In this document: one piece after another, positions 33,902 through 42,678 of the stretch
Numbering within the stretch: the first letter of the stretch is position 1
Layout: every line of letters begins with the position of its first letter
Assembly: GCF_947301925.1 (NCBI RefSeq)
Contig: NZ_CAMYUE010000002.1
Span: forward strand, 378,131 to 442,130
From: an uncultured Ruminococcus sp.
GTDB lineage: Bacteria > Bacillota > Clostridia > Oscillospirales > Ruminococcaceae
Length of the DNA: 64,000 bases
Direction of reading: 5' to 3'
Position numbers and translations under genes: made by a program
The notes under the pieces: generated by a model
Told to the model about the DNA's origin: nothing
Seen by the model: the letters and a program-made list of their open reading frames with translations, nothing else
Database searches by the model: none

Positions 33902-35041
33902 ATGAAAGCAGTTATCGCAATGGATTCATTCAAAGGCAGCATTTCTTCCATCGAAGCAGGCAATGCTGTATCAGAGGGGATACTCCGCGTTTTTCCTGAC
34001 GCAGACACCATAATAAAGCCCGTTGCCGACGGCGGAGAAGGAACCGTTGAAGCTCTCGTCAAGGGACTGGACGGACGCTTATGCGAAGCAGAGGTATCCG
34101 ATCCTCTCGGCAAGACAATAACCGCAGTATACGGCGTTCTTCCAAACAATACAGCTGTTATCGAAATGGCTGCGGCTTCGGGACTTACTCTGATCCCTCC
34201 TTTTGCAGACGCTCCATGGCACACCACGACCTATGGCACGGGAGAACTCATACTTGACGCTATAAAGCGCGGCTGCCGCAGCTTTATCATCGGTATCGGC
34301 GGCAGTGCAACAAATGACGGCGGTATCGGCTGTTTGCAGGCTCTCGGCTTCGGTATGCTGGACGCCAACGGACAGCAGGTCGGATTCGGTGCAAAAGGTC
34401 TTTCGCAGCTTGCGGAAATAACTGACAGTAATGTTATACCCGAACTGAAGGAGTGCACCTTCAGGGTCGCCTGCGACGTTACAAATCCTCTTTGCGGCGA
34501 AAACGGGTGCAGTATGGTATTCGGCCCTCAGAAATCCGCCTGTGCGGCATCTTTAGTTATCATGGACACAGCCATGCGTAACTATGCCGAACTCACCAAG
34601 AACTATAACCCGGCAGCTTCTCCCGATACAAGCGGTGCAGGTGCGGCAGGAGGTCTGGGATTTGCACTGATGTATTATCTTAACGCTGAATTTGAATCGG
34701 GCGTTGATCTGATAATGCAGGAAACAAACCTTGAAGCCGCAATAAAAAACGCAGATATAGTCGTCACAGGAGAGGGCTGTCTCGACAGTCAGACCGCCAT
34801 GGGAAAAGCTCCTGCGGGCATTGCAAGGTTAGCGAAGAAATACGGTAGACCTGTTATAGCGTTCAGCGGGGCAGTAAAAAACGGAGCGGAGCTTTGCAAT
34901 CAGCACGGCATAGACGCTTATTTCCCTATACTAAGGGAAGTATCGACCCTTGAACAGGCTATGGACAGATCCAATGCTTGTCATAATCTCGCTGATACAG
35001 CAGAACAGGTTTTCAGAACGATAAAACTATTTTCAAAGTGA
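33902..35041 (+). CDS. Glycerate kinase (GarK/GlxK family)
   Basis: 379 residues, the normal family length. Conserved blocks: MDSFKGSISSIEAGNAVSEG at the start, KPVADGGEGTVEAL near 44, EMAAASGLTLIP, FIIGIGGSATNDGG, NPLCGENGCSMVFGPQK and ITGEGCLD-like VVTGEGCLDSQTAMGKAP. It phosphorylates D-glycerate in the cytoplasm with ATP (2- or 3-position by subfamily). Ribosome site TCGGAGG. The next gene starts ten bases later, so they are co-transcribed. Confidence 0.95.
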   Translation: MKAVIAMDSFKGSISSIEAGNAVSEGILRVFPDADTIIKPVADGGEGTVEALVKGLDGRLCEAEVSDPLGKTITAVYGVLPNNTAVIEMAAASGLTLIPPFADAPWHTTTYGTGELILDAIKRGCRSFIIGIGGSATNDGGIGCLQALGFGMLDANGQQVGFGAKGLSQLAEITDSNVIPELKECTFRVACDVTNPLCGENGCSMVFGPQKSACAASLVIMDTAMRNYAELTKNYNPAASPDTSGAGAAGGLGFALMYYLNAEFESGVDLIMQETNLEAAIKNADIVVTGEGCLDSQTAMGKAPAGIARLAKKYGRPVIAFSGAVKNGAELCNQHGIDAYFPILREVSTLEQAMDRSNACHNLADTAEQVFRTIKLFSK

Positions 35042-35050
35042 GGTACAGCT

Positions 35051-35620
35051 ATGCAGTCATACAGAATAACTGCCGAAGAAGCAAAGAAACGTCTCATTAC
35101 CGGCAATCAGAAATACATAAAGTCTAACGAACTGACAAGCGACGTATCGCCAGATACGCTCCTGAAGTTCAGTCATAGCGGTCAGCAGCCCTATGCGATC
35201 ATCATTACCTGCTCGGATTCGAGAGTGGTTCCCGAGCTGATATTCTCGGCCGGTATAGGCGACCTTTTCGTTATCAGAGTTGCAGGCAACGTTATCGACT
35301 CGCATCAGCTGGGAAGCATAGAATACGCCGCAGAGCACCTCGGTACAGGTCTTATCGTTGTACTCGGACATGACCGCTGCGGAGCAGTTGACGCTGCGAT
35401 GAATCACGAGCCTGACGGATATATCAGGTACATTACCGACGAGATACTGAAGGCTATCGGTGATGAAAAGGACGAGGTGAAAGCCTGCTGCCTCAACGTG
35501 AAGCACAGCTGCGATATTATCGAGCACAGCCTGCAAATACAGAAGGACGAAGCGGAATACGGACTGAAAGTGCTCGGAGCTATCTATCATCTTGAAAACG
35601 GCGAAGTGGAGTTTCTGTGA
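35051..35620 (+). CDS. Beta-class carbonic anhydrase
   Basis: 189 residues. Zinc ligands are clear: CSDSRVVPE (Cys and Asp, about 58-66) and GHDRCGAVDAA (His and Cys, about 112-122), plus the conserved GDLFVIRVAGN between them. It interconverts CO2 and bicarbonate in the cytoplasm. It begins ten bases after glycerate kinase (ribosome site GTGAGG). The tail is short, at the lower end of the family range. The following 183 bases to the phosphatase gene show no gene. Confidence 0.95.
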   Translation: MQSYRITAEEAKKRLITGNQKYIKSNELTSDVSPDTLLKFSHSGQQPYAIIITCSDSRVVPELIFSAGIGDLFVIRVAGNVIDSHQLGSIEYAAEHLGTGLIVVLGHDRCGAVDAAMNHEPDGYIRYITDEILKAIGDEKDEVKACCLNVKHSCDIIEHSLQIQKDEAEYGLKVLGAIYHLENGEVEFL

Positions 35621-35803
35621 TACATCAGCTCCCTCAGATGCTTCCGAAAGCGCTATGGCCGTTTCATGGGGATCGGTTACAGCAGCACCGGAACAAACAA
35701 CTGTCATTACCGGCGAAACGCGCTGCCGGGCTTTTCAGCCATGTCTCTGACATACAGGGTCTTATATGTCAGAATGCTGTGGATTTTTTGAAAGGAAATA
35801 ATT

Positions 35804-36532
35804 ATGAAATTGCTGATTATCAGACACGGTGATCCGGACTATACTATTGACTCCCTTACTGAAAAGGGCCGCAGGGAAGCTGAACTGCTTTCAGAACGTA
35901 TAGCGCCTATGGACATTGCTGCCTATTATGTCTCTCCTCTCGGCAGAGCACAGGCTACTGCCGAATACACTCTGAAGGAATGCGGCCGCTCAGCAGAAAC
36001 GCTGGACTGGCTCCGCGAATTCGACCGCAACCTCATTATGGGACCTGACGGTCAGCGCCGCATTGCCTGGGATATGCTGCCTCAGAACTGGACAGCTGTT
36101 CCCGAGTACTACGACAGGGAAAAGTGGACTGACGTTCCTGTTATGGCGGAAGCAGATATGCGCAGCGGTATCGCCTGTGTGCAAAACGGCCTTGATTCTC
36201 TGCTTGCTGAACACGGATATGAGCGGAACGGCAATTACTATAACGCCGTTCGTCCGAATGAAGACACCATTGCACTGTTCTGCCATTTCGGAGTGGAGTG
36301 CGTAATGCTCGGTCATCTCCTCGGTATCTCCCCCATGTTGCTCTGGCACGGCTTTATGGCAGCTCCCACTTCCGTAACAACCGTGTGTACGGAAGAACGA
36401 CGTAAAGGCATAGCGTACTTCCGCGTAACCGCTTTCGGTGATATTTCTCATCTTAACAATCACGGCGAACCGCCTGCCTTTGCAGGACGCTTCTGCGAAA
36501 CATTCAGCAACACTGAACAAAGGCATGATTAA
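35804..36532 (+). CDS. Histidine phosphatase family (phosphoglycerate mutase-like) protein
   Basis: 242 residues. The N-terminal LLIIRHGDPDY carries the catalytic RHG, SPLGRAQATAEYTL the second Arg, and ALFCHFGVECVMLGHLL the second His, so the active site is complete. Cytoplasmic phosphatase or mutase of unknown substrate; the DPDY after RHG is common in a clostridial subgroup. Ribosome site GAAAGGA. It begins a run of closely spaced plus-strand genes up to 37453. Confidence 0.9.
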   Translation: MKLLIIRHGDPDYTIDSLTEKGRREAELLSERIAPMDIAAYYVSPLGRAQATAEYTLKECGRSAETLDWLREFDRNLIMGPDGQRRIAWDMLPQNWTAVPEYYDREKWTDVPVMAEADMRSGIACVQNGLDSLLAEHGYERNGNYYNAVRPNEDTIALFCHFGVECVMLGHLLGISPMLLWHGFMAAPTSVTTVCTEERRKGIAYFRVTAFGDISHLNNHGEPPAFAGRFCETFSNTEQRHD

Positions 36533-36568
36533 TTAAAACCCTGTTTTTCACGATTGGAGGAGATACTA

Positions 36569-36868
36569 ATGAGAACTTACATAATAGACGGCAGCAGCTT
36601 TTCCGATATTGAAGGCTTCTACAGCGAAGTCGACCGTATCATGACAAAGGAACTCGGATTCAAGACAGGTCATAATCTCAACGCATTCAGGGATATACTG
36701 TACGGCGGCTTGGGAGCTCATGCCCCGGAGGAGCCCTTTGTGATAAAATGGATTCATTACGATAAGAGCAGGCAGGACTTAGGAGACAGCGTTATGCTGG
36801 CGGTACTTGATACTATCGCTGACCACGATAACAGCGGTTATGACTGCAAGCTGGAAATATATCGTTAA
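36569..36868 (+). CDS. Barstar-like protein (orphan ribonuclease inhibitor)
   Basis: 99 residues from the ATG at 36569 (GGAGG seven bases upstream), close to barstar's 90. Family marks: RTYIIDGSSFSDIEGFYSEVDRIM at the start (IDG, the helix that plugs barnase), a NLNAFRDILYGG loop (barstar NLDALWDCLTG) and a final ILxDxx-like helix. Barstar proteins block secreted or injected ribonucleases. No barnase gene is in the window, so it may protect against toxins of other strains or act as a regulator. Confidence 0.85.
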   Translation: MRTYIIDGSSFSDIEGFYSEVDRIMTKELGFKTGHNLNAFRDILYGGLGAHAPEEPFVIKWIHYDKSRQDLGDSVMLAVLDTIADHDNSGYDCKLEIYR

Positions 36869-36922
36869 ACCGACCGCCTCATATTTAACCGATCATCATA
36901 CAACATACAGGAGATGTTATTT

Positions 36923-37453
36923 ATGGCTGTATACATAGCTTTTGACGTTGAAACGCCTAACCGTGCAAACAACCGCATGAGTGCGATCGGTATATCCGCG
37001 ATCAAGGATAACAGAATAGTTGCAAACTACTATTCTCTCGTAAATCCCGACACGCACTTTGACTACTTCAACACCCGTCTCACCGGAATAGACGCGAATA
37101 AAGTCAGGAATGCTCCGAACTTTGCAGAACTGTGGAAGGAAATTGAACCTATAATGAGCAAGGGCATACTGGTAGCTCATAATGCTGTTTTCGACATGAG
37201 CGTTCTCCGCCAATGTCTGAATTACTACGGTATCGCATGGAAGCCGTCCGCCGATTACCTGTGTACAGTGCAGATAGGCAGGCGTGTTCTTCCGAATATG
37301 AAGCATAATCTCGACGTCATGTGCGATTACTACGGTATCGCTCTTGATCACCATCAGGCTGACAGCGATAGCCGGGCCTGTGCAGAGATACTGCTCAGAT
37401 ATATGGACAGCGGCGTAGATGTAAATAGTTTTGTAAAGAAGTATCGTTTTTAG
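36923..37453 (+). CDS. DnaQ-like 3'-5' exonuclease
   Basis: 176 residues from the ATG at 36923 (AGGAGA upstream). The DEDD motifs are complete: FDVETPN (Exo I), VAHNAVFDMSVL (Exo II) and HHQADSDSRACAEIL (Exo III, DEDDh with His). This is a stand-alone proofreading-type exonuclease domain, like epsilon-subunit relatives of Clostridia, which trim DNA or RNA 3' ends. No polymerase domain is attached. It follows the barstar gene by 54 bases. Confidence 0.88.
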   Translation: MAVYIAFDVETPNRANNRMSAIGISAIKDNRIVANYYSLVNPDTHFDYFNTRLTGIDANKVRNAPNFAELWKEIEPIMSKGILVAHNAVFDMSVLRQCLNYYGIAWKPSADYLCTVQIGRRVLPNMKHNLDVMCDYYGIALDHHQADSDSRACAEILLRYMDSGVDVNSFVKKYRF

Positions 37454-37512
37454 CAAGGATAATCCCGGATGATCGCTATTGGGTACATCGAAGGAGCAGT
37501 ATTCTCATTCCT

Positions 37513-38277
37513 TTATTTCGGTTCCTTTCCGATAAGCTTTATTATTTCAGCTTCATCAGCGTCGGGATAAAGCTCTTTTACCCGGTTGAATATGCGCTTC
37601 CAGGATTCATGCGGAGCTTCACTGTATGCGGAAGTAACTCTGTCATATCCCCACACAGCCTCGGGCGGAAGAAGTACCGATACCGGCATACCGTATTCCG
37701 CACCTTTCTTATTTCTGCGCCTGTGAAAATCGGCAGTAACCAGATACGTCTTCATCATAAGGTCGGTTGTAATACCCGTGAAGTTCTTTTCGCCGCCTTT
37801 GCCGAAGCCTGCCAGCTTTTTCAGGTCACTGGCGAGTATCTGCTTGTCGCTCCAGATGATTTCTCCGTCGCTGTCGGTATCAGTAAGAACGTCCATTATC
37901 AGCTTCTCACGGCGGTTGACCTTGCTGTCCTCCCAGGCGGAGTCGAAGTCATAGCCGTCGCGTCTGTAATTGGCGAAACAGGGCAGCCACTCCAGACTGA
38001 TAAAGCCTGCTTTTTTATCGAAGAACTTGCCGTAGGCTACTTCATGACCTGAAGCGATAATCTCGCGCCACTCCCACGGATCCTGCTCCCTGTCACCTGT
38101 CCACCAGTAATCTGCTGATACGCGCTCCTCTGCGGAAAAGCCCCTGACCCCGTTGCCGAACAGAGGCAGAAAACCCGCTTCATTTATCTGTTTCACAAGC
38201 TCCTCGGGACTGTGTATCCTGTTGGGATCGTCCCACGCAAGTCCGTGCATTATCCATTCACCGTTTTCTACTGACAT
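37513..38277 (-). CDS. Conserved protein, possibly AlkZ-related
   Basis: 254 residues; ribosome site AAAGGAG. The sequence has MHGLAWDDPNRIHSPEELV, FLPLFGNGVRGFSAEE, WWTGDREQDPWEWREIIA, AYGKFFDKKAGFIS and WLPCFANYRRDGYDF, a highly conserved clostridial family that I recall being named AlkZ-related (winged-helix DNA glycosylase group). I cannot confirm the DNA-repair link from sequence. Single gene with its own TTGTAA-type promoter. Confidence 0.65.
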   Translation of the reverse strand: MSVENGEWIMHGLAWDDPNRIHSPEELVKQINEAGFLPLFGNGVRGFSAEERVSADYWWTGDREQDPWEWREIIASGHEVAYGKFFDKKAGFISLEWLPCFANYRRDGYDFDSAWEDSKVNRREKLIMDVLTDTDSDGEIIWSDKQILASDLKKLAGFGKGGEKNFTGITTDLMMKTYLVTADFHRRRNKKGAEYGMPVSVLLPPEAVWGYDRVTSAYSEAPHESWKRIFNRVKELYPDADEAEIIKLIGKEPK

Positions 38278-38301
38278 AACCTGCTCCTTTGTTTTTTCTT
38301 A

Positions 38302-38330
38302 ATTATAGCATACAAAGGAGCTGTTTACAA
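38302..38330 (-). promoter_or_regulatory. Promoter of the AlkZ-related gene
   Basis: TTGTAA, 17 bases, TATAAT on the minus strand, 25 bases before the ATG at 38277. Confidence 0.8.
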
Positions 38331-38366
38331 TACATCCTTCCGTTTTCACCTTGAGGAGAGAGCAGG

Positions 38367-38387
38367 TATGTGATATAATAAAAGCAA
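38367..38387 (+). repeat. 21-bp repeated promoter segment, copy 1
   Basis: Identical over 21 bases to 40580-40600, with core TGTGATATAATAAAAGC, which includes a TATAAT -10 box. It precedes the DUF3795-nitroreductase gene. Confidence 0.75.
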
Positions 38388-38479
38388 TACAGGGCGTTGT
38401 ATCATGCATACTGTGCGGAATGACAGGCAATCAAGCTCACTCATTATATTTCTGAAATAAATTGAACGGAGACTTTTCT

Positions 38480-39424
38480 ATGAATAAGATAATTGCAGCC
38501 TGCGGAAACGATTGCTCGGCTTGTCCGAGATATATCGCCCATCCGTATGAAAAAACAGAAGAAGAATTACGGCACACAGCTGAACTATGGCTGAAGACAG
38601 GATACCGTGACAGAATCGTTTCCAATGACGAAATATCCTGCAACGGTTGTAAACCCGAGAACTGGTGCAGGTATAAGGTCATTAAATGCTGCGAGGGCAA
38701 AGCTATAGGCAACTGCTCTGAATGTCCCGAATTTCCTTGCGATAACATGAAAGAATGTTTTGCTGTAACAAAATCCTTTGAACCGAAATGCAGAGAGGTC
38801 TGTACCGATTCTGAATATGAACAAATGAAAACGGCTTTCTTTGAAAAAGAAAAGAATCTTCTGGCACAGCGTGATCTACGGGTGAAAAGTACGGATATAC
38901 TTGATATTATAAGGAACAGGACCAGTTACCGCGGAAAATATATAAACGCTCCTGTTCCCGCAGCTGATCTGGCAAAGATCCTTGAAGCGGGAGCAGCTGC
39001 ACCGTCAGGCTGCAATAAACAGACCGCTTCATTTATTGCCGTCGATGATGCAGTGCTGTTGAAGGAAATTAAATCGCTGATAGACCCTCCGATCGCCGAA
39101 ACCGCACCTGCTTTTATTCTCGTTCTTACGCAAAGAATAATTGCTTATCGCAATAAATGCTTTAATGTTCAGGATTACAGTGCAGCTATCGAAAATATGC
39201 TGTTAGCGATCAAAGCGCTCGGCTATGAGAGCTGCTGGTACGAAGGCCACATAACCGATGATGACGATATAGCAGGAAAGATCGCCGCTCATATGGGAAT
39301 ACCCGACGACTATAAGATCGTATGTATCCTGCCCGTGGGAAAACCTGCCGAAGAAACTCATCAGACAGCTAAAAAGCCGTTTGAAAGCAGAATATGGTTT
39401 AATGGATTCGGGAAAAACAAGTGA
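38480..39424 (+). CDS. DUF3795-nitroreductase fusion protein
   Basis: 314 residues from the ATG at 38480 (CGGAG upstream). Residues 1-115 carry ten or so cysteines in DUF3795 order (CGNDCSACPRY, CNGCKPENWC, CCEGKAIGNCSECPEFPCDN), a probable metal or Fe-S site. Residues about 135-314 form a nitroreductase: RNRTSYRGKYINAPV, LEAGAAAPSGCNKQT (FMN loop) and ENMLLAIKALGYESCWYEG. I infer an FMN enzyme supplied with electrons by the attached cysteine domain. Each part is common, but the fusion is less so. Confidence 0.85.
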   Translation: MNKIIAACGNDCSACPRYIAHPYEKTEEELRHTAELWLKTGYRDRIVSNDEISCNGCKPENWCRYKVIKCCEGKAIGNCSECPEFPCDNMKECFAVTKSFEPKCREVCTDSEYEQMKTAFFEKEKNLLAQRDLRVKSTDILDIIRNRTSYRGKYINAPVPAADLAKILEAGAAAPSGCNKQTASFIAVDDAVLLKEIKSLIDPPIAETAPAFILVLTQRIIAYRNKCFNVQDYSAAIENMLLAIKALGYESCWYEGHITDDDDIAGKIAAHMGIPDDYKIVCILPVGKPAEETHQTAKKPFESRIWFNGFGKNK

Positions 39425-39742
39425 TTATCAATACTTATGCAGAGAAAGATTTTCTTCTCTTATAAAACTGCATCGCCGATCTGTATATATAAGGGGCTGA
39501 ACAGCCGGAGTAGGACGGCGGATCCTGCGCCTGTGCAGCCGCCTAAGCAACCCGTATTGCCAACGTGACCGCACCCGTCAAGACCGTCAGCAGCACCTGC
39601 AAGGACACACTGGTGTATGACGTTGTTCGGGAAATTTATGTCTTATCACTGCGTCACAACTGCGATCGTCCCACATATCCATATATTCTCCCTCTATCAG
39701 CGGATATGCGATTATAGAATATCCGACAGCAAAAATCAGTAT
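39425..39742. other. Gap of 318 bases without a recognised gene
   Basis: Two convergent genes end here. I see no strong terminator, RNA fold or repeat. The GC-rich middle (39500-39610) differs from its AT-rich edges and may be residue of an older insertion. Confidence 0.5.
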
Positions 39743-40483
39743 TCAGTTTTCCGAAAGCTTGTCTATGAGGTCGTCCCAGCTGCTGAGATGCAGATAAGGA
39801 AAATCAATCATAACCTTATCATTTTTCTCATGAAGTCTGCTCGGAACGCTCCTGTCATCATAGAACACAGGAAAAATACCAGCTTCATGTGCTCCGATAA
39901 TATCGGCTTCCTTATTATTTCCGCAGTACCATATATCAGTTTTATCAAGTCCTGACTTCCTTACTGCCATATCAAAAATATGCACATCGGGCTTGCGGAA
40001 AATATACTCACTTGATGTCATTACAAAATCAAAGTTATGGTCGGGAAACGCCTCTTGCAGACGTCTTGAAAGCGCTGTCCCTGACCAGCAGAGATTGCTT
40101 ACAATTCCTGTCCGTATTCCAACGTCCTTTAATGCTTTCAGCATTTCGGCTGTTTTCGGTAAAGGAACAGCATGAGATACACCGTTCATTATTATCCATT
40201 CTGCTTCTTCGATAGATACTGAAAGTTTCATGTCGAAGTGTTCAAGCACATTTCTCAGGAAAATATGCTCATGTATTTCGATCAGTTCTCCGCGCAGTGC
40301 TTTTATCTCATCAAAGAGATCCAGCAGATACTCGCTATATTCCTCAAGACTGACGTTATGAGGATTCTCACTGATATACGGATATATCGCTTTATTCCCA
40401 TTGAATGGGCAAAAATCAGGCTCATACATCAAGGTATCGCCATAATCAAAAAGAATCATCTTTGGTCTGAACATATTCTTCAC
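39743..40483 (-). CDS. HAD-superfamily hydrolase
   Basis: 246 residues from a GTG at 40483, or 243 from the ATG at 40474; the GGAAAG upstream fits neither spacing well. HAD motifs: ILFDYGDTLMYE (motif I, nucleophile Asp, with YGDT instead of DGDT), GIVSNLCWSGT (motif II), a Lys in FRKPDVHIFD (motif III) and WYCGNNKEADIIGAHEAG (motif IV). It should be a cytoplasmic phosphatase for a small phosphorylated compound. It stands alone. Confidence 0.88.
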   Translation of the reverse strand: MKNMFRPKMILFDYGDTLMYEPDFCPFNGNKAIYPYISENPHNVSLEEYSEYLLDLFDEIKALRGELIEIHEHIFLRNVLEHFDMKLSVSIEEAEWIIMNGVSHAVPLPKTAEMLKALKDVGIRTGIVSNLCWSGTALSRRLQEAFPDHNFDFVMTSSEYIFRKPDVHIFDMAVRKSGLDKTDIWYCGNNKEADIIGAHEAGIFPVFYDDRSVPSRLHEKNDKVMIDFPYLHLSSWDDLIDKLSEN

Positions 40484-40579
40484 AACTTTCCACTAATATA
40501 ATTTCAGGAACTCTTTTATAAAAATCATTATCTCCTAAAGGCACTTATCCTTTCAAAATATCACAGGCAAGTTTTGACA

Positions 40580-40600
40580 TATGTGATATAATAAAAGCAA
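40580..40600 (+). repeat. 21-bp repeated promoter segment, copy 2
   Basis: Identical to 38367-38387 and includes TATAAT. It lies just upstream of the small membrane protein gene. Confidence 0.75.
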
Positions 40601-40613
40601 CTTCAAACGGTAG

Positions 40614-40829
40614 GTGTACAATATTGCCTATCTTATTTCCCATTTATTGCTGCTTTATCTGCTATCCCTTATACTTGCCGGTATCGCTTATGCAGTGATC
40701 GACATATCTGATCTTGATGCCGGAGATTTTATACTATCGGCGATCTGTGCAGCGCTCACGGAATTGATTGCACGGCTTGTCCGCAACAAGGCTACTCCCC
40801 GCAACCGTGATAAGGAAGAGATCATGTGA
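40614..40829 (+). CDS. Small membrane protein
   Basis: 71 residues from a GTG at 40614, close behind a TATAAT. The N-terminal half is a long hydrophobic region (ISHLLLLYLLSLILAGIAYAV) and a second span (FILSAICAALTELIARLV) precedes a basic tail RNKATPRNRDKEE. I do not recognise it. The ribosome site is weak (GGTAG), so translation is less certain than transcription. Confidence 0.45.
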   Translation: MYNIAYLISHLLLLYLLSLILAGIAYAVIDISDLDAGDFILSAICAALTELIARLVRNKATPRNRDKEEIM

Positions 40830-40832
40830 TAT

Positions 40833-41744
40833 TCAGAACAGATCCAGCATACTGTCGAGATATACCTCTTCACGGACAGTAAGCTGATATTCCGGCTTTG
40901 TGAGATAATAAAGCAGAAATTCGAGATTGACAGCACTTCCCAGTCCCCTGCCCTCTATTTTGAAATTAGAAAAACCGAGGGGCAGATATGTGTTGATGAT
41001 GTCATCTGTACTGATAAATCCGGGATTTTTCATTGCCTTTGAAAAACGGTACCCGTCCTTGGCATCAGGTGCGGTACAGATATGCTCGGGACAGTTTTCT
41101 CCGAGATTTTTCCTGCTTACATTTTCATAGCAGGCTTTTCTGTCTTTGCAGTAAAACGAGCAGCATTCATTGCACAGAAATTCAACTTTATCTTTCTGAT
41201 ACTGCGAGAGTGTATCAAGTTTATCATACAGCTTATTCAGCCTGAAATCAGGAACAACATACCTAAAATCATTCCGCTCTGTTTCCTTTATGAACTGAGT
41301 AAAATCAGTCTGGACCTTTGTAGTCGAGGAAACAAAATAAAGGGCGGGATAATTATTTTTAATATGCTCAAGCAGAAGATCCGAGTAGATTATAACACCG
41401 TTCTGTACACCTTTGCTTCCGGCAAAAAGTTCACAGAGGGCATTACATTTCCTGTCGGTTAGATGTTTAGGTTTTAAAAGTGAATTGCTGAATGTGAGCC
41501 TTGAAGAAATACCGTACCCATTCATAAGTGCGAGTACATCTTCAGCTTCACATTCTCCGAATCCGACACGTCCGCCGCTCCAGATACAGTCAGCAGGAGC
41601 ACCATAGACAGATGCTATTTCGCTCCAGTCGTAGAAATATTCCCGGTGCTCACGGTACAGCGGCAGAAACACACTGTACAGGTCATAGAACTCAAACAGA
41701 CCCGGAAGATGAAAATATGCTTTGTTTTTTCCAGTGTTTTCCAT
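40833..41744 (-). CDS. Protein of unknown function with a four-cysteine cluster (U32-peptidase-like?)
   Basis: 303 residues. An N-terminal alpha/beta half (SVYGAPADCIWSGGR, VLALMNGYGISSRLTFSNSLL, NGVIIYSDLLLEHIKNNYP) reads like the barrel of U32/UbiU-UbiV-type proteins. A cluster follows: CNECCSFYCKDRKACYE then NCPEHIC, with enough cysteines for an Fe-S cluster. I infer a cluster-binding barrel protein with low confidence. Part of its 5' end and upstream sequence is duplicated at 47838-47974. Confidence 0.55.
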   Translation of the reverse strand: MENTGKNKAYFHLPGLFEFYDLYSVFLPLYREHREYFYDWSEIASVYGAPADCIWSGGRVGFGECEAEDVLALMNGYGISSRLTFSNSLLKPKHLTDRKCNALCELFAGSKGVQNGVIIYSDLLLEHIKNNYPALYFVSSTTKVQTDFTQFIKETERNDFRYVVPDFRLNKLYDKLDTLSQYQKDKVEFLCNECCSFYCKDRKACYENVSRKNLGENCPEHICTAPDAKDGYRFSKAMKNPGFISTDDIINTYLPLGFSNFKIEGRGLGSAVNLEFLLYYLTKPEYQLTVREEVYLDSMLDLF

Positions 41745-41770
41745 ATGTTATCATACCATTTCCTATAATT

Positions 41771-42310
41771 TCACAGTATTGATCTGCGTTTTATTTCGAT
41801 AACGTCAACGTCCTTTTCCTCTAATAAATCCTCGAATTGCTCACTTCCATACTTCTTTATGTATTCTGATTCTTCTTCAGAAACGAAGAATCCCATATAG
41901 ATATGGCATTTATCGACGAATGTAAATTCTTCAGGCAAAACATAAACGTCAGTGAAATACAAAGCTGTTTTACCGCATTTCTCAGAAAACCCTTCAATAA
42001 TGCTATCAGCTCCTTCTATCAGAAGTCCTCTGCCAATGCTCATATTATTTGATAAAGCATAGAATATGGAATTTGCAAATATCTCCGCACATTCATCGTA
42101 GAAATCATCTACAGGAAGTATCACTTCACAACAGTTCCCATGATAGTCATGCTTTGATATTCCAAAAGATGTCAGGACCAAACAGTCTTTTATCGCATTC
42201 GGAAAGCCAAGGATCTGAATTTCATAATCGTTATTGGCATAAACGTCAGCTCCTATGTAATCACCTAAAAACTGATTGTAATGATCAAGAAGTTTCTCTC
42301 CCAATTTCAT
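41771..42310 (-). CDS. Suppressor-of-fused (SUFU)-like protein
   Basis: 179 residues. Segments DYEIQILGFPNAIKDCLVLTSFGIS, CCEVILPVDDF and IYMGFFVSEEESEYIKKYG fit the bacterial SUFU-domain plan (strand with LxTxGxS, then ElxLxLP). Bacterial SUFU proteins are mostly immunity proteins of polymorphic toxin systems. No toxin is adjacent. Its promoter is TTGGCT-17-TATAAT at 42355-42383. Confidence 0.7.
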   Translation of the reverse strand: MKLGEKLLDHYNQFLGDYIGADVYANNDYEIQILGFPNAIKDCLVLTSFGISKHDYHGNCCEVILPVDDFYDECAEIFANSIFYALSNNMSIGRGLLIEGADSIIEGFSEKCGKTALYFTDVYVLPEEFTFVDKCHIYMGFFVSEEESEYIKKYGSEQFEDLLEEKDVDVIEIKRRSIL

Positions 42311-42354
42311 TCATGTCACCCCGCAATAATATATCTTTTTGAGTTCATATCTAA

Positions 42355-42383
42355 ATTATATCACATACAAACGCAAAAGCCAA
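42355..42383 (-). promoter_or_regulatory. Promoter of the SUFU-like gene
   Basis: TTGGCT, 17 bases, TATAAT on the minus strand. The rest of the 368-base gap (42311-42678) is AT-rich with no gene visible. Confidence 0.75.
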
Positions 42384-42678
42384 TAAGAAACGAAGATTTT
42401 ACAAAGAACATTTGATGTATTACGCAATTAAGTGACTTACTTTTATCAGCTAAGCTCATGAACATCCAGCTTTGTGTATTATTGCATAATATACAATTAA
42501 AACATCTTGAGCTTGTAAACTATGACAAAAAAATTTGCGATGTATTGTTAACAGATCCTCCATGCATTCGGTAAATAAATATGTTATTATATATCGGTAG
42601 AATTACACATTCATTGAATTGATAGGAGTATTAAAAAGCTTGTTTGCATTAATGTAAAAATCTAACGGAGGAATAGTT

